A stretch of DNA of 64,000 nt from Alphaproteobacteria bacterium (GTDB lineage Bacteria; Pseudomonadota; Alphaproteobacteria; Rhodobacterales; Rhodobacteraceae). The notes beneath the pieces are model-generated. The model saw nothing but the letters and a program-made list of their open reading frames with translations, searched no databases and was not told where the DNA came from. The stretch lies in NCBI GenBank assembly GCA_030426685.1, contig JAUHYC010000003.1, positions 115,142 to 179,141 on the forward strand, written 5' to 3'. This document shows, piece after piece, positions 37,072 to 45,803 of this stretch. The position numbers were made by a program, and so were the translations under genes. Position 1 is the stretch's first letter; each line of letters starts with the position of its first letter.

Positions 37072-37533
37072 TTGATCGCAGAATTCTCCGGACCGGTCTG
37101 GAGAATTCTGTTTCGTACCCAGGTAGAAACCCCACTTGCCCCGGCCCGAGCGCCTGAGGGTCGGTTTCATCACTCCGGCCAGTTTGCAGTCTATGCGTCG
37201 CTCAGCGCCGAAGGAGCTGGGATCGCCATAAGGCGTTATGTATCCCAGGGCGATCCAAAGCGGGCCATTCAACGGTTTTGGATCTCGGGCGCCAGGATGA
37301 TGGATTTTCGCGGGCGTCCCGACGTGTCGATCATCTGGCAGGAATTTCGGGAAACCGGCGCACCCTCCCCAACATGGCAGCATTCCGATCTGGCGCGTGA
37401 TCACGGGGCAGACGGGCTCCTCTACAGCTCGCGCTCCCGCCCCGATCTTAGCCATCTGGTCCTGTTCCACGCGCCCCCTGACCTGATCCGTGTAGATGGT
37501 GATCCCTGCGACTGGTGCGCTGAAAGATGGTGA
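37072..37533 (+). CDS. RES-domain protein, orphan
   Basis: A 153-residue protein that fits the RES domain: WRILFRT, EGRFHHSG (R31), VYASLSAE (Y41, E47) and LLYSSR (S in the C-terminal half). In RES toxins such as MbcT these Arg, Tyr, Glu and Ser positions bind and phosphorolyse NAD+. From memory the second Glu normally about 11 residues after the Tyr is Ala here, so activity is uncertain. I place the start at a TTG one base after trxB with GGAG upstream; an ATG inside trxB would add 11 residues. No Xre/DUF2384 antitoxin gene is adjacent, unlike toxin-antitoxin pairs. Confidence 0.6.
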   Translation: MIAEFSGPVWRILFRTQVETPLAPARAPEGRFHHSGQFAVYASLSAEGAGIAIRRYVSQGDPKRAIQRFWISGARMMDFRGRPDVSIIWQEFRETGAPSPTWQHSDLARDHGADGLLYSSRSRPDLSHLVLFHAPPDLIRVDGDPCDWCAERW

Positions 37534-37601
37534 CGCTTGTCTTGACCGCCCGGCATCACCGTATCAGGATCACTGGGAACAGCGCGAAACACAGGTGAGT
37601 T

Positions 37602-39287
37602 TTGGACAATACTCTTTGGCGTGGCGGGTGGTTGAGCCGGCTCAGGATCGCAAGTGGTCTGGTGCTGTTTGCCTTTGCTTTTTTTCATTTCTTCAACCTC
37701 GGCCTTGGTCTGTTTCACACTGAGTTGCTGCACGATATGCAGGATGGGCGTCAGGTGGTCAGCCGCCATGGCATCGGCAGTGCGCTTTTATATGCCGCGC
37801 TGCTGGTCCATGCCGGTCTGGCGCTGATCTCGATCGCGCAACGCCGTACTCTCAGGATGCCCTTTAGTACTGCGCTACAAGTGGGACTTGGTCTGCTGAT
37901 CCCGCTGATACTGATCGGCCATCTGGTCCAGACCCGATATGCCCACGAGGTCTACGGGGTGAATGACGAGATGGGCTATATCATCATTCTGATGTGGCCC
38001 AACACGGCAATCTGGATGCAAAGCCTTCTGATGTTGCTGGTCTGGGTGCATGGCTGTATCGGACTGCATATGTGGCTGCGCCTGACACCGTGGTGGCGCA
38101 AGGCAGTGCCTTATCTGATCGGTGTGGCAGTTTTTGTTCCCGGCTTCGCCCTGAGCGGTGTCCTGACCGAGGGGCGGCGCATCTGGTCGGATTTTGCAGA
38201 CCCGGACCTGCGCGAACAATATATCGAACATTATAACTGGCCCTCGCCCGAGACCTTTCAGGCCTTGTTCGACGTCAAGGACTACACGTTGATGGTGTTC
38301 TGGGCCGCGCTCGCTCTGACGGCTATGACTTATATCGGCCGCAAACTGTGGCGACGGCGGCATTCCGTGCGCGTCCGCTATGTCAACGGCCCCGAGGTGG
38401 TTTCAGAAAAGGGCATGACGTTACTGGAGATGTCAAACGCAAACGGCATCCCTCACACCGCGCTTTGCGGCGGCAAGGGTCGCTGTACCACCTGCCGTGT
38501 CTTTGTCGAAGAAGGGGCTGAAGGCCTGCATCCACCCAACGATATTGAAACCCGCAGCCTGAAAGCTGTGGGCGCGCCAGAAGGGATGCGTTTGGGCTGT
38601 CAGATACGGCCGACCAATCCGGTCACTGTGTTTCGTGTCTTCCAGCCCGATGGTTCACGCGACCGAGCGCATGCCAGCCAGGGGCAGGAACGGCAATTGG
38701 CGGTTCTGTTTCTGGATATGCGCGGGTTTACGGCACGCACGGCCGGGCAGTTGCCTTATGACATTGTATTCCTTTTGAATCGCTTCTTTGACACGATCGT
38801 ACCTGCCATCACGGCACAGGGCGGTGTGGTCGACAAATATATGGGCGATGGCCTGCTGGCGATGTTCGAAACAAAAGACACCGCAAGCTCGGCCCGGGCA
38901 GGGCTGCGCGCTGCGGCCGAAATCGGGCGCGCGCTGGAGCGGTTCAACCAGCAACTGGAGGCGGAAGGCAGTCCACCCATCCGCATCGGAATAGGATTGC
39001 ATCTGGGTGACTTGGTTCTGGGTGAAATCGGGGCCGCCAAACATGCCCCAAGGACCATTATCGGGGACGCGGTGAATGTCGCCAGCCGTCTGGAAGGTGA
39101 AACCAAAGCGCTGGGTGTCGAACTTCTGGTCTCGGCAGATGTTCTTGCCGCCGCCGATCTGCACTGCGATCCAGGCAACCTGCGAGATTTCCAACTTCGA
39201 GGTGTCGCCAAGCCGGTCCCGGCCCTTCCGGTCACGCACGCTTCGGAGCTGGAGCGGCAGATCGAGCCACAGGAACAGTTCGCCTGA
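37602..39287 (+). CDS. cyaC: heme- and Fe-S-containing membrane adenylate cyclase, CyaC-like
   Basis: A 561-residue three-part cyclase. Six N-terminal membrane helices (about 19-252) carry histidines 29, 70, 107, 150 and 156, the tetra-histidine pattern of diheme-b succinate:quinone oxidoreductase anchors. A [2Fe-2S] ferredoxin domain follows (about 258-350; C289-x5-C295-x2-C298 and C333). The C-terminal class III catalytic domain (about 365-540) has metal Asp372 and Asp416, transition-state residues N492 and R496, and K412/T485, the ATP-selecting pair of class IIIb adenylyl cyclases. This is the architecture described for S. meliloti CyaC, which responds to quinone redox state. The start is a TTG with AGGTGAG 5 bases before it. 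Probably the third gene after trxB and the RES gene (68-base gap). Confidence 0.9.
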   Translation: MDNTLWRGGWLSRLRIASGLVLFAFAFFHFFNLGLGLFHTELLHDMQDGRQVVSRHGIGSALLYAALLVHAGLALISIAQRRTLRMPFSTALQVGLGLLIPLILIGHLVQTRYAHEVYGVNDEMGYIIILMWPNTAIWMQSLLMLLVWVHGCIGLHMWLRLTPWWRKAVPYLIGVAVFVPGFALSGVLTEGRRIWSDFADPDLREQYIEHYNWPSPETFQALFDVKDYTLMVFWAALALTAMTYIGRKLWRRRHSVRVRYVNGPEVVSEKGMTLLEMSNANGIPHTALCGGKGRCTTCRVFVEEGAEGLHPPNDIETRSLKAVGAPEGMRLGCQIRPTNPVTVFRVFQPDGSRDRAHASQGQERQLAVLFLDMRGFTARTAGQLPYDIVFLLNRFFDTIVPAITAQGGVVDKYMGDGLLAMFETKDTASSARAGLRAAAEIGRALERFNQQLEAEGSPPIRIGIGLHLGDLVLGEIGAAKHAPRTIIGDAVNVASRLEGETKALGVELLVSADVLAAADLHCDPGNLRDFQLRGVAKPVPALPVTHASELERQIEPQEQFA

Positions 39288-39489
39288 AAACGCCGCCCAA
39301 CCTACAGGCATGCGGGATTTTTACCGCCATTCACTTCGGAAACCAGAACAGCATTCTAATAGCGGGGAAAACCGCACATATCGTCCTTTGTTTTTGCACG
39401 CCTATGGACTTCACCCGCGAGCGGGGGCAAATGCCCATGAAACACCACTGAATCACAAGCAAAACGACACCACGGCAAGAGTTTTTCCG

Positions 39490-41208
39490 ATGACGATGCT
39501 AGCTAATCTGGCCCCGATCCCCGAACTATATGTCTCATACGAGTCCGCGCAAAAGCTGAAGGTCGAAGCCACCGACCTGACAAGCTGGGACCTGAGCCCG
39601 CGCCAAATCTGCGACCTCGAACTGCTGATGAACGGCGGCTTCAACCCGCTCAAAGGCTTTCTGTCCGAGGCCGATTACGACAATGTGGTCGAAAACATGC
39701 GACTGGCAGACGGCACGCTGTGGCCCATGCCGATCACTCTGGATGTCAGCGAAGACTTTGCCGACAAGATCGAGCTGGGCCAGGACATCGCGCTGCGCGA
39801 TCAGGAAGGCGTGATCCTCGGCACCATGACCGTGACCGACCGCTGGACGCCTGACAAAGCGCGTGAGGCTGAGAAGGTCTTTGGCGCCGATGATGAGGCC
39901 CACCCTGCCGTGAACTATCTGCACAACGTGGCAGGAAAGGTTTATCTGGGTGGCCCTGTCGTTGGCATTCAGCAACCAATTCACTACGATTTCCGGGGCC
40001 GCCGCGATACTCCGAACGAACTGCGCGCTTATTTCCGCAAGTTGGGCTGGCGGCGCATCGTCGCCTTCCAGACCCGCAACCCGCTGCACCGCGCACATCA
40101 GGAACTGACCTTCCGTGCGGCAAAAGAGGCGCAGGCCAACCTATTGATCCATCCGGTCGTTGGGATGACCAAACCCGGGGATGTGGATCACTTTACCCGC
40201 GTCCGCTGCTATGAGGCGGTGCTGGACAAATACCCGGCCTCGACCACCTCGATGTCGTTGCTCAATCTGGCGATGCGCATGGCAGGCCCGCGCGAGGCGG
40301 TCTGGCACGGGTTGATCCGCGCAAATCACGGCTGCACTCACTTTATCGTGGGCCGCGATCACGCAGGCCCGGGCAAGAACTCGGCGGGCGAGGATTTCTA
40401 TGGCCCCTATGACGCGCAGGATCTGTTTCGCCAGTTCCAGGACGAGATCGGCGTCGAGATGGTCGATTTCAAACATATGGTCTATGTGCAGGAACGCGCC
40501 CAGTACGAACCGAATGACGAGATCGAAGACAAGGAAAACGTCACGATCCTGAACATCTCGGGCACCGAACTGCGTCGCCGTTTGCGCGAAGGTCTGGAAA
40601 TCCCGGAATGGTTTTCGTTCCCTGAGGTGGTCGCAGAGCTGCGCCGCACCTCGCCGCCTCGCTCGGAACAAGGCTTTACCGTGTTCTTCACCGGCTTCTC
40701 TGGCTCAGGCAAATCCACCATCGCCAACGCGCTTATGGTCAAGCTGATGGAGATGGGCGGCCGCCCCGTGACTCTGCTGGATGGTGACATCGTGCGTAAG
40801 AACCTGTCGTCCGAGTTGGGTTTCTCGAAAGAGCACCGCGACCTGAACATCCGCCGCATCGGTTATGTGGCCAGCGAGATCACCAAGAATGGCGGTATTG
40901 CCATCTGTGCTCCGATCGCACCCTACGCCACCACACGCCGGGCTGTCCGGGAAGAGGTCGAGCAGTTCGGAGCCTTCTGCGAAGTCCACGTTGCCACCAG
41001 CATCGAAGAATGCGAGCGCCGCGATCGCAAGGGCCTTTACAAGCTGGCCCGCGAAGGCAAGATCAAGGAGTTCACCGGCATTTCAGACCCTTACGATGTT
41101 CCTGAGAACCCTGAGCTCAGCGTCGAGACTGAAAATGTCGAGGTCGATAACTGTGCCCATCAGGTTCTTCTGAAACTGGAAAGCATGGGCCTTATCGCAG
41201 GCAACTGA
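39490..41208 (+). CDS. sat/cysC: bifunctional sulfate adenylyltransferase / APS kinase
   Basis: A 572-residue fusion that activates sulfate to APS and then PAPS for assimilation or sulfation. Residues 1-390 are ATP sulfurylase with QTRNPLHRAH (194-203) and GRDHAGPG. Residues 393-572 are APS kinase, Walker A GFSGSGKST at 402-410 and the lid FTGISDPYD. Both catalytic sites look intact. ATG 39490 begins MTMLANLAP; a second ATG two codons on is possible. Preceded by 202 non-coding bases after the cyclase, so its own promoter is likely. A terminator follows. Confidence 0.95.
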   Translation: MTMLANLAPIPELYVSYESAQKLKVEATDLTSWDLSPRQICDLELLMNGGFNPLKGFLSEADYDNVVENMRLADGTLWPMPITLDVSEDFADKIELGQDIALRDQEGVILGTMTVTDRWTPDKAREAEKVFGADDEAHPAVNYLHNVAGKVYLGGPVVGIQQPIHYDFRGRRDTPNELRAYFRKLGWRRIVAFQTRNPLHRAHQELTFRAAKEAQANLLIHPVVGMTKPGDVDHFTRVRCYEAVLDKYPASTTSMSLLNLAMRMAGPREAVWHGLIRANHGCTHFIVGRDHAGPGKNSAGEDFYGPYDAQDLFRQFQDEIGVEMVDFKHMVYVQERAQYEPNDEIEDKENVTILNISGTELRRRLREGLEIPEWFSFPEVVAELRRTSPPRSEQGFTVFFTGFSGSGKSTIANALMVKLMEMGGRPVTLLDGDIVRKNLSSELGFSKEHRDLNIRRIGYVASEITKNGGIAICAPIAPYATTRRAVREEVEQFGAFCEVHVATSIEECERRDRKGLYKLAREGKIKEFTGISDPYDVPENPELSVETENVEVDNCAHQVLLKLESMGLIAGN

Positions 41209-41224
41209 TTCTGACAGATCACAA

Positions 41225-41254
41225 ACAGCCTCCGGTATCCGGAGGCTGTTTTCT
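41225..41254 (+). terminator. intrinsic terminator of sat/cysC
   Basis: ACAGCCTCCGG and CCGGAGGCTGT pair over a 3-base loop and are followed by TTTTCTG, 16 bases past the stop codon. Confidence 0.88.
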
Positions 41255-41372
41255 GTCGGCGTGCTGCACACGCTGCCACCCGTCCAAACGATCTAGTGTT
41301 CTGGCAACGAAACTCTCGGGCGCGATCAGTCCATTGGGCGACCGCGGCCTTCAATTGCCGTGACCTGCGGTT

Positions 41373-42251
41373 TCAGCCCGGCAATCCCACCTGCCCGCGC
41401 ATCAAAACGTAGCCGCGTCCGGCGACCTTGATCCCGGTCATCGCATTGGATGGCCCAACCCGCGTGACCCGCGCCTGTCCGGGACGACCCATGTCATGCC
41501 CCTGCTCGGCGATGAATGAGTCCTTGTCCATCAGGCCCTCGCTCCAAAGATAGGCTGCCATCGCGCCGGTCGCCGAACCGGTAAACGGGTCCTCAGGTGG
41601 GCTTGGCGGGGCAAGCAGCAGGCGTGAGAATGTGTCACCTGCGCTGGTGGCCCCCTGGAGAGTCACCAAAAAAGGTTCGGCCATGTCGGCGCCTGAATAC
41701 CCGGCCAACTCGCCAATCTTACGCAGATAGCGTTCGTCCAGTCTGGCGGCGCGCAGTGCCTCGTGGTCGCGCAGGACCGTGATGCAGAAAGGTAGCCCGG
41801 TAGACACGAATTGAGGTGGACAAACAATCGCCCTCTCAGTCAGGCCGATGGCAGCCGCAACCAACTCGGCAGGCACGTGCGCGCCGAATTGCGGCGCAAC
41901 TTGCGTCATTTCGATCTCGTCCCCATCAAGCCGGATCGGCACGATCCCGGCTCCGGTCTCCAATGTCAGCGTTTCACCCGAGATCAGACCACGCGACCGC
42001 ATTGCGGCCACGGTCGCGATGGTCGGGTGCCCGGCAAATGGGATTTCGCGGCTGGCGAGGAAATAGCGAACGCGGATATCAGCCACATCAGACGGCCCGG
42101 TGAAGGTGCATTCGACCAATGAAGTCTCGCGGACATAGGCCATACAGACCTCATCGGACAAATCCGAACCCCCATGCACCACCGCGCAGCCATTGCCGCC
42201 AAAGGCGCGGTCGCTGAAGGCATCTACCCAGTCGAAGTCGTACCAACTCAT
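41373..42251 (-). CDS. PhzF family isomerase/epimerase-like protein
   Basis: A 292-residue two-lobe diaminopimelate-epimerase fold protein. DAFSDRAFGGNGCAVV opens it; RETSLVECTF has the PhzF-type catalytic Glu; ASREIPFAGHPTIATVAA and DPFTGSATGAMAAYL are hallmark loops. PhzF itself isomerises DHHA in phenazine synthesis; most genomic homologs act on unknown substrates and no phenazine genes are near. GGAGGAG lies 9 bases before ATG 42251. Confidence 0.88.
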   Translation of the reverse strand: MSWYDFDWVDAFSDRAFGGNGCAVVHGGSDLSDEVCMAYVRETSLVECTFTGPSDVADIRVRYFLASREIPFAGHPTIATVAAMRSRGLISGETLTLETGAGIVPIRLDGDEIEMTQVAPQFGAHVPAELVAAAIGLTERAIVCPPQFVSTGLPFCITVLRDHEALRAARLDERYLRKIGELAGYSGADMAEPFLVTLQGATSAGDTFSRLLLAPPSPPEDPFTGSATGAMAAYLWSEGLMDKDSFIAEQGHDMGRPGQARVTRVGPSNAMTGIKVAGRGYVLMRGQVGLPG

Positions 42252-42337
42252 ACTGCGCGCTCCTCCGTTACACACTGCGATACGATCTCCGCAGCAGCGG
42301 CAAATGTCACGTCATTTTGGGCTGGGTATGAACGGTA

Positions 42338-42562
42338 TCAGTGAACGGCCACCGGAGACAGGTCATGCTGGCGCGCCAGAACAAAGGCGAGCTTCCGGTC
42401 GGCAACCAGCGCAAGCTGTTGTCCATCTGAATCGTGAACCGCATAAAGTTGATCCAGATCGCCTGCCTGTTCTCGCACATCGCGCGGCAAGTCAGCTACG
42501 TCGACGGCTTTGACATATACGATCCGGGTGCCTTCGGTGTTGATCTCAATCGGTGTATTCAT
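42338..42562 (-). CDS. DUF1150 family protein
   Basis: A 74-residue alphaproteobacterial protein starting MNTPIEINTEGTRIVYVK. VKAVDVADLPRDVREQ and YAVHDSDGQQLALV are family conserved, with a C-terminal helix LAFVLARQHDLSP. It follows the Hsp20 gene by 5 bases in one unit; this pairing recurs in Rhodobacterales, hinting at a link to the heat-shock response. No enzymatic motif. Confidence 0.88.
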   Translation of the reverse strand: MNTPIEINTEGTRIVYVKAVDVADLPRDVREQAGDLDQLYAVHDSDGQQLALVADRKLAFVLARQHDLSPVAVH

Positions 42563-42567
42563 TGCTC

Positions 42568-42981
42568 TTACCCCTTCTTGATGTTGATTGTCTGGACCAC
42601 GGTTTCAGGCACGGCGCGGGTCAGATCCACATGCAGCAGACCGTTTTCCATAATCGCCTCGCCCACCTCGACACCATCTGCCAGCACAAACATGCGCTGG
42701 AATTGACGGGCCGCAATGCCGCGGTGCAGGAATATGCGCCCCTCGCTGTCGTCGCGTTGACGGCCCCGGATCACCAGTTGGCGATCCTCGATGGTGATCG
42801 ACAGATCCTCTTCTGCGAACCCGGCCACGGCCAGGGTGATGCGATAGGAAAAATCCGAGGTCTGCTCGATATTATAGGGCGGGTACCCTTCATTTCCGGC
42901 CTTTGCAGACCGTTCCAGAAGGCGTTCCAACTGCTCGAACCCCAAAAGATGCGGGTATGAGCCTAAGGTAAGTTTCGACAC
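42568..42981 (-). CDS. Hsp20 family small heat shock protein
   Basis: A 137-residue alpha-crystallin-domain chaperone that holds unfolding proteins. The IbpA-type start SYPHLLGFEQLERLLE and YNIEQTSDFSYRITLAVAGF lead into the crystallin core; GIAARQFQRMFVLADGVEV and the final VPETVVQTINIKK are conserved. Forms a two-gene unit with DUF1150. Its leader (about 165 bases to the divergent YdcH gene) is long enough to carry a heat-sensing RNA, but I could not confirm one. Confidence 0.92.
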   Translation of the reverse strand: MSKLTLGSYPHLLGFEQLERLLERSAKAGNEGYPPYNIEQTSDFSYRITLAVAGFAEEDLSITIEDRQLVIRGRQRDDSEGRIFLHRGIAARQFQRMFVLADGVEVGEAIMENGLLHVDLTRAVPETVVQTINIKKG

Positions 42982-43146
42982 GTATTTTCGTCCTTCATTG
43001 TCAAAGCGACGTTTTGTGCGGCCCCGCTGTCGGCAACCGCGTGTTATAGAATATGGGAAGAAACAGGGATGTCCACAAGGTCTGGCCGGATAAACCCCGA
43101 CACACTATCTTGTGTCGAAAGCACCACTTGAAACACTGAGTCGCCC

Positions 43147-43371
43147 ATGAACGCGCCCACCGATCTTTCGATGAAAACCGATGAAGTCCTGCGGGTGGAA
43201 TTGGAGGTCTTTCGCCGCCAACACCGTGATCTGGACGAGGCGATCGAGGCGTTGCAGGCCAAGGGAACCTCGGACCAGCTGACGATCAAGCGGCTGAAAA
43301 AGCAGAAACTGCGCCTCAAGGACATTATCCGCCTGATCGAAGACCGTCTGACCCCAGATATCATCGCCTAA
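43147..43371 (+). CDS. YdcH family protein (DUF465)
   Basis: A 74-residue helical-hairpin protein: LEVFRRQHRDLDEAIEAL and KRLKKQKLRLKDIIRLI are the two helices of the DUF465 fold. A second ATG eight codons in (MKTDEV) is equally possible as a start. Lies between the Hsp20 gene (divergent) and purE. Role unknown in all species I know. Confidence 0.85.
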   Translation: MNAPTDLSMKTDEVLRVELEVFRRQHRDLDEAIEALQAKGTSDQLTIKRLKKQKLRLKDIIRLIEDRLTPDIIA

Positions 43372-43448
43372 TACGCGCGCACCGCATTGCCACATAAGCG
43401 GATTTGGCTATAGTGCGCGCTCTTTCCGAAGGCAGGGGCGCAGTAGCT

Positions 43449-43934
43449 ATGAGCGATGTGAAAGTAGGGATCATCATGGGCAGCCAGTCGGACTGGCCCA
43501 CGATGAAAGAGGCCGCCGATATTCTGGATGAACTGGGCATCGCTTATGAGGCGCGCATCGTCTCGGCCCACCGTACGCCAGATCGCCTTTGGGACTATGG
43601 CAAAACCGCTGTCTCACGCGGCCTGCAGGTCATTATCGCGGGCGCAGGTGGGGCCGCACATTTGCCGGGCATGATGGCCTCGAAAACCCGCGTACCAGTG
43701 ATTGGCGTTCCTGTACAGACGCGCGCCCTGTCGGGCGTAGATTCGCTTTATTCCATCGTACAAATGCCCAAGGGATTTCCGGTTGCGACCATGGCGATTG
43801 GCTCGGCAGGTGGGGCAAATGCCGGCTTGATGGCGGCCGGTATTCTGGCGCTTCAGGATACAGCGCTGGCGGATCGGCTGGATGCCTGGCGCGAGGCTCT
43901 CTCAGCCTCGATCCCGGAGGAACCACAGGAATGA
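43449..43934 (+). CDS. purE: N5-carboxyaminoimidazole ribonucleotide mutase
   Basis: Moves the carboxyl of N5-CAIR to C4 in purine synthesis; works with PurK. A 161-residue class I Pur[26 protein letters not shown] and [11 protein letters not shown] are the substrate loops. ATG 43449 begins [11 protein letters not shown]; an upstream in-frame start has no support. Ends in an ATGA overlap with the ProC-like gene. Confidence 0.95.
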   Translation: MSDVKVGIIMGSQSDWPTMKEAADILDELGIAYEARIVSAHRTPDRLWDYGKTAVSRGLQVIIAGAGGAAHLPGMMASKTRVPVIGVPVQTRALSGVDSLYSIVQMPKGFPVATMAIGSAGGANAGLMAAGILALQDTALADRLDAWREALSASIPEEPQE

Positions 43935-44686
43935 GCCGCATCGGCATCATCGGCACCGGCCACATCGCGGCGCCGATTGCACGGTTGATGGCCTCGAAAG
44001 GCCATGACATTCACGTCACTGAACGCAATACGCAAGTGTCCTCGGCCCTGCAGGCCGAGCTTGGGGTCAGTGTTGGCCCCCCGCAGGAGGTGATCGATGC
44101 ATCCGATATCGTGTTCCTTTGCCTGCGCCCGCATATTGCAGAAGACGTTTTGACCCCACTCAGATTTCGCGCAGATCAGCGGGTCGTTTCAGTGATGGCA
44201 GCAGTGTCCCGGTCCCAGCTCGTCGCATTGTGCGCACCGGCATCGGATTTTGTTCAGACCATCCCGCTGGGTTTCCTGCAAACCGGAGGTTGCCCGCTTG
44301 CTGCCTACGGCAATGACCGTTTGTTGGCAGAGTTGTTTGAGCCCGAAAACCCAGTGGTGAAGGTTGCCGACGAGACGGCTCTCAACGCCCATTTCGCAAT
44401 CTGTGCCATGGTGCCGGGTGTTTTAGACTTGATGGCAACCGGGTCCAAATGGCTGTCCGAGCAGACCGGCGACATGGATGGGGCGGAATTTTATACCACG
44501 CAGCTCATGTCCGGCTTTCTGGCAACTATGCAAAAAGGGCACTCAGGTCAGTTGGCAGCCGAACGTGACGCACTTGCGACCGAAGGCACACTTAGCCTTC
44601 AGATGACGGATACCCTGCAGTCCGAGGGCGCGCATGATGCGTTGCGCAGCGCTCTGACCGCGATTGGCAAACGATTGGAGACATGA
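43931..44686 (+). CDS. NAD(P)-binding oxidoreductase, ProC-like, between purE and purK
   Basis: A 251-residue protein with the pyrroline-5-carboxylate reductase fold. [16 protein letters not shown] is the dinucleotide motif; [13 protein letters not shown] and [10 protein letters not shown] follow ProC order. The C-terminal dimer region differs from true ProC: the DAVTGVSGSGPAY signature is not present. It therefore belongs to the NADP-dependent oxidoreductase group near ProC rather than to a proline enzyme. ATGA overlaps on both sides lock it into the purE-purK operon. Substrate unknown. Confidence 0.78.
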   Translation: MSRIGIIGTGHIAAPIARLMASKGHDIHVTERNTQVSSALQAELGVSVGPPQEVIDASDIVFLCLRPHIAEDVLTPLRFRADQRVVSVMAAVSRSQLVALCAPASDFVQTIPLGFLQTGGCPLAAYGNDRLLAELFEPENPVVKVADETALNAHFAICAMVPGVLDLMATGSKWLSEQTGDMDGAEFYTTQLMSGFLATMQKGHSGQLAAERDALATEGTLSLQMTDTLQSEGAHDALRSALTAIGKRLET

Positions 44687-45762
44687 CGATGGCATATATG
44701 CTCACCCCCGGTGCAACAATCGGGATCTTGGGCGGTGGTCAGCTTGGCCGCATGCTGTCTGTCGCAGCAGCGCGGCTGGGATTCAAGACCCATATCTTTG
44801 AGCCGGGTGCAAACCCGCCTGCAGGCCAGGTGGCCGATCGCGTGACGACAGCGGCTTATGGGGATGCAAACGCGCTGGAGGCCTTTGCCCAATCGGTGGA
44901 TGTGATCACCTATGAATTCGAGAATATTCCCACACAAGCGCTGGATTTGCTTGAGGCACACCGTCCCATCCGCCCCGGCCGTGAGGCGCTGCGAGTCAGT
45001 CAGGACCGGCTGACCGAGAAGACTTTTCTGCAAGATCTGGGTCTAAAAACCGCGCCCTTCGCTGACATTACCGATTTGGACAGTCTGCAGGCCGCAATTG
45101 ATGAGATCGGAACCCCTGCAATCCTAAAAACCCGCCGCTTTGGCTATGACGGGAAAGGGCAGGCCCGGCTGCGTGCACCCGACGACGCTGATGCGGCCCT
45201 GGCTTATATGGCTGGCGCGCCGTCCATTCTGGAAGGGTTCGTAGATTTCAGTCATGAGGTTTCGGTCATCGCCGCACGGGGCCTGGATGGTCAGGTGGCG
45301 TGTTTCGATCCGGGAGAGAACATCCATCGTGATGGTATCCTGCACACCACGACCGTTCCGGCGCGACTGTCCCCGGCGCAACGGACGGATGCGGTGCTGC
45401 TGGCGGCCAATATCCTGAATGCGCTGGACTATGTGGGCGTGATGGGTGTCGAACTGTTCGTGACCCCGCAAGGCCTGATCGTCAATGAGATCGCACCGCG
45501 GGTCCACAATTCGGGGCATTGGACACAGAACGGCTGTGCCATTGATCAATTCGAACAGCATATTCGCGCTGTAGTGGGTTGGCCTTTGGGTGACGGGCAG
45601 CGACATACCGATGTGGTGATGGAGAACCTGATCGGACACGACATGGAACGCGTGCCCGAACTGGCGCGCGAACGGGACGTTGCCTTGCATCTATACGGCA
45701 AGACCGAGGTCAAGCCGGGCCGGAAGATGGGGCATTTCAATCGGATCATTCGCAAGGGATGA
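44683..45762 (+). CDS. purK: 5-(carboxyamino)imidazole ribonucleotide synthase
   Basis: ATP-grasp enzyme (359 residues) that carboxylates AIR to N5-CAIR using bicarbonate, feeding PurE. GILGGGQLGRMLSVAA is the N-terminal loop; KTRRFGYDGKGQ, VIAARGLDGQ and the NEIAPRVHNSGHWT signature mark PurK. Overlaps the ProC-like gene by ATGA. The gene ends 41 bases before the convergent phnM-like stop. Confidence 0.95.
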   Translation: MTMAYMLTPGATIGILGGGQLGRMLSVAAARLGFKTHIFEPGANPPAGQVADRVTTAAYGDANALEAFAQSVDVITYEFENIPTQALDLLEAHRPIRPGREALRVSQDRLTEKTFLQDLGLKTAPFADITDLDSLQAAIDEIGTPAILKTRRFGYDGKGQARLRAPDDADAALAYMAGAPSILEGFVDFSHEVSVIAARGLDGQVACFDPGENIHRDGILHTTTVPARLSPAQRTDAVLLAANILNALDYVGVMGVELFVTPQGLIVNEIAPRVHNSGHWTQNGCAIDQFEQHIRAVVGWPLGDGQRHTDVVMENLIGHDMERVPELARERDVALHLYGKTEVKPGRKMGHFNRIIRKG

Positions 45763-45803
45763 CCTCGACAGAGTTTCGAAAGGACGAAGAGCTGCGAGAT
45801 CTG

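Noticed and set aside
42982..43146. Heat-sensing RNA (ROSE-type thermometer) in the Hsp20 leader
   Set aside because: The leader is long enough, but no conserved U(U/C)GCU-like anti-Shine-Dalgarno helix could be identified by eye.
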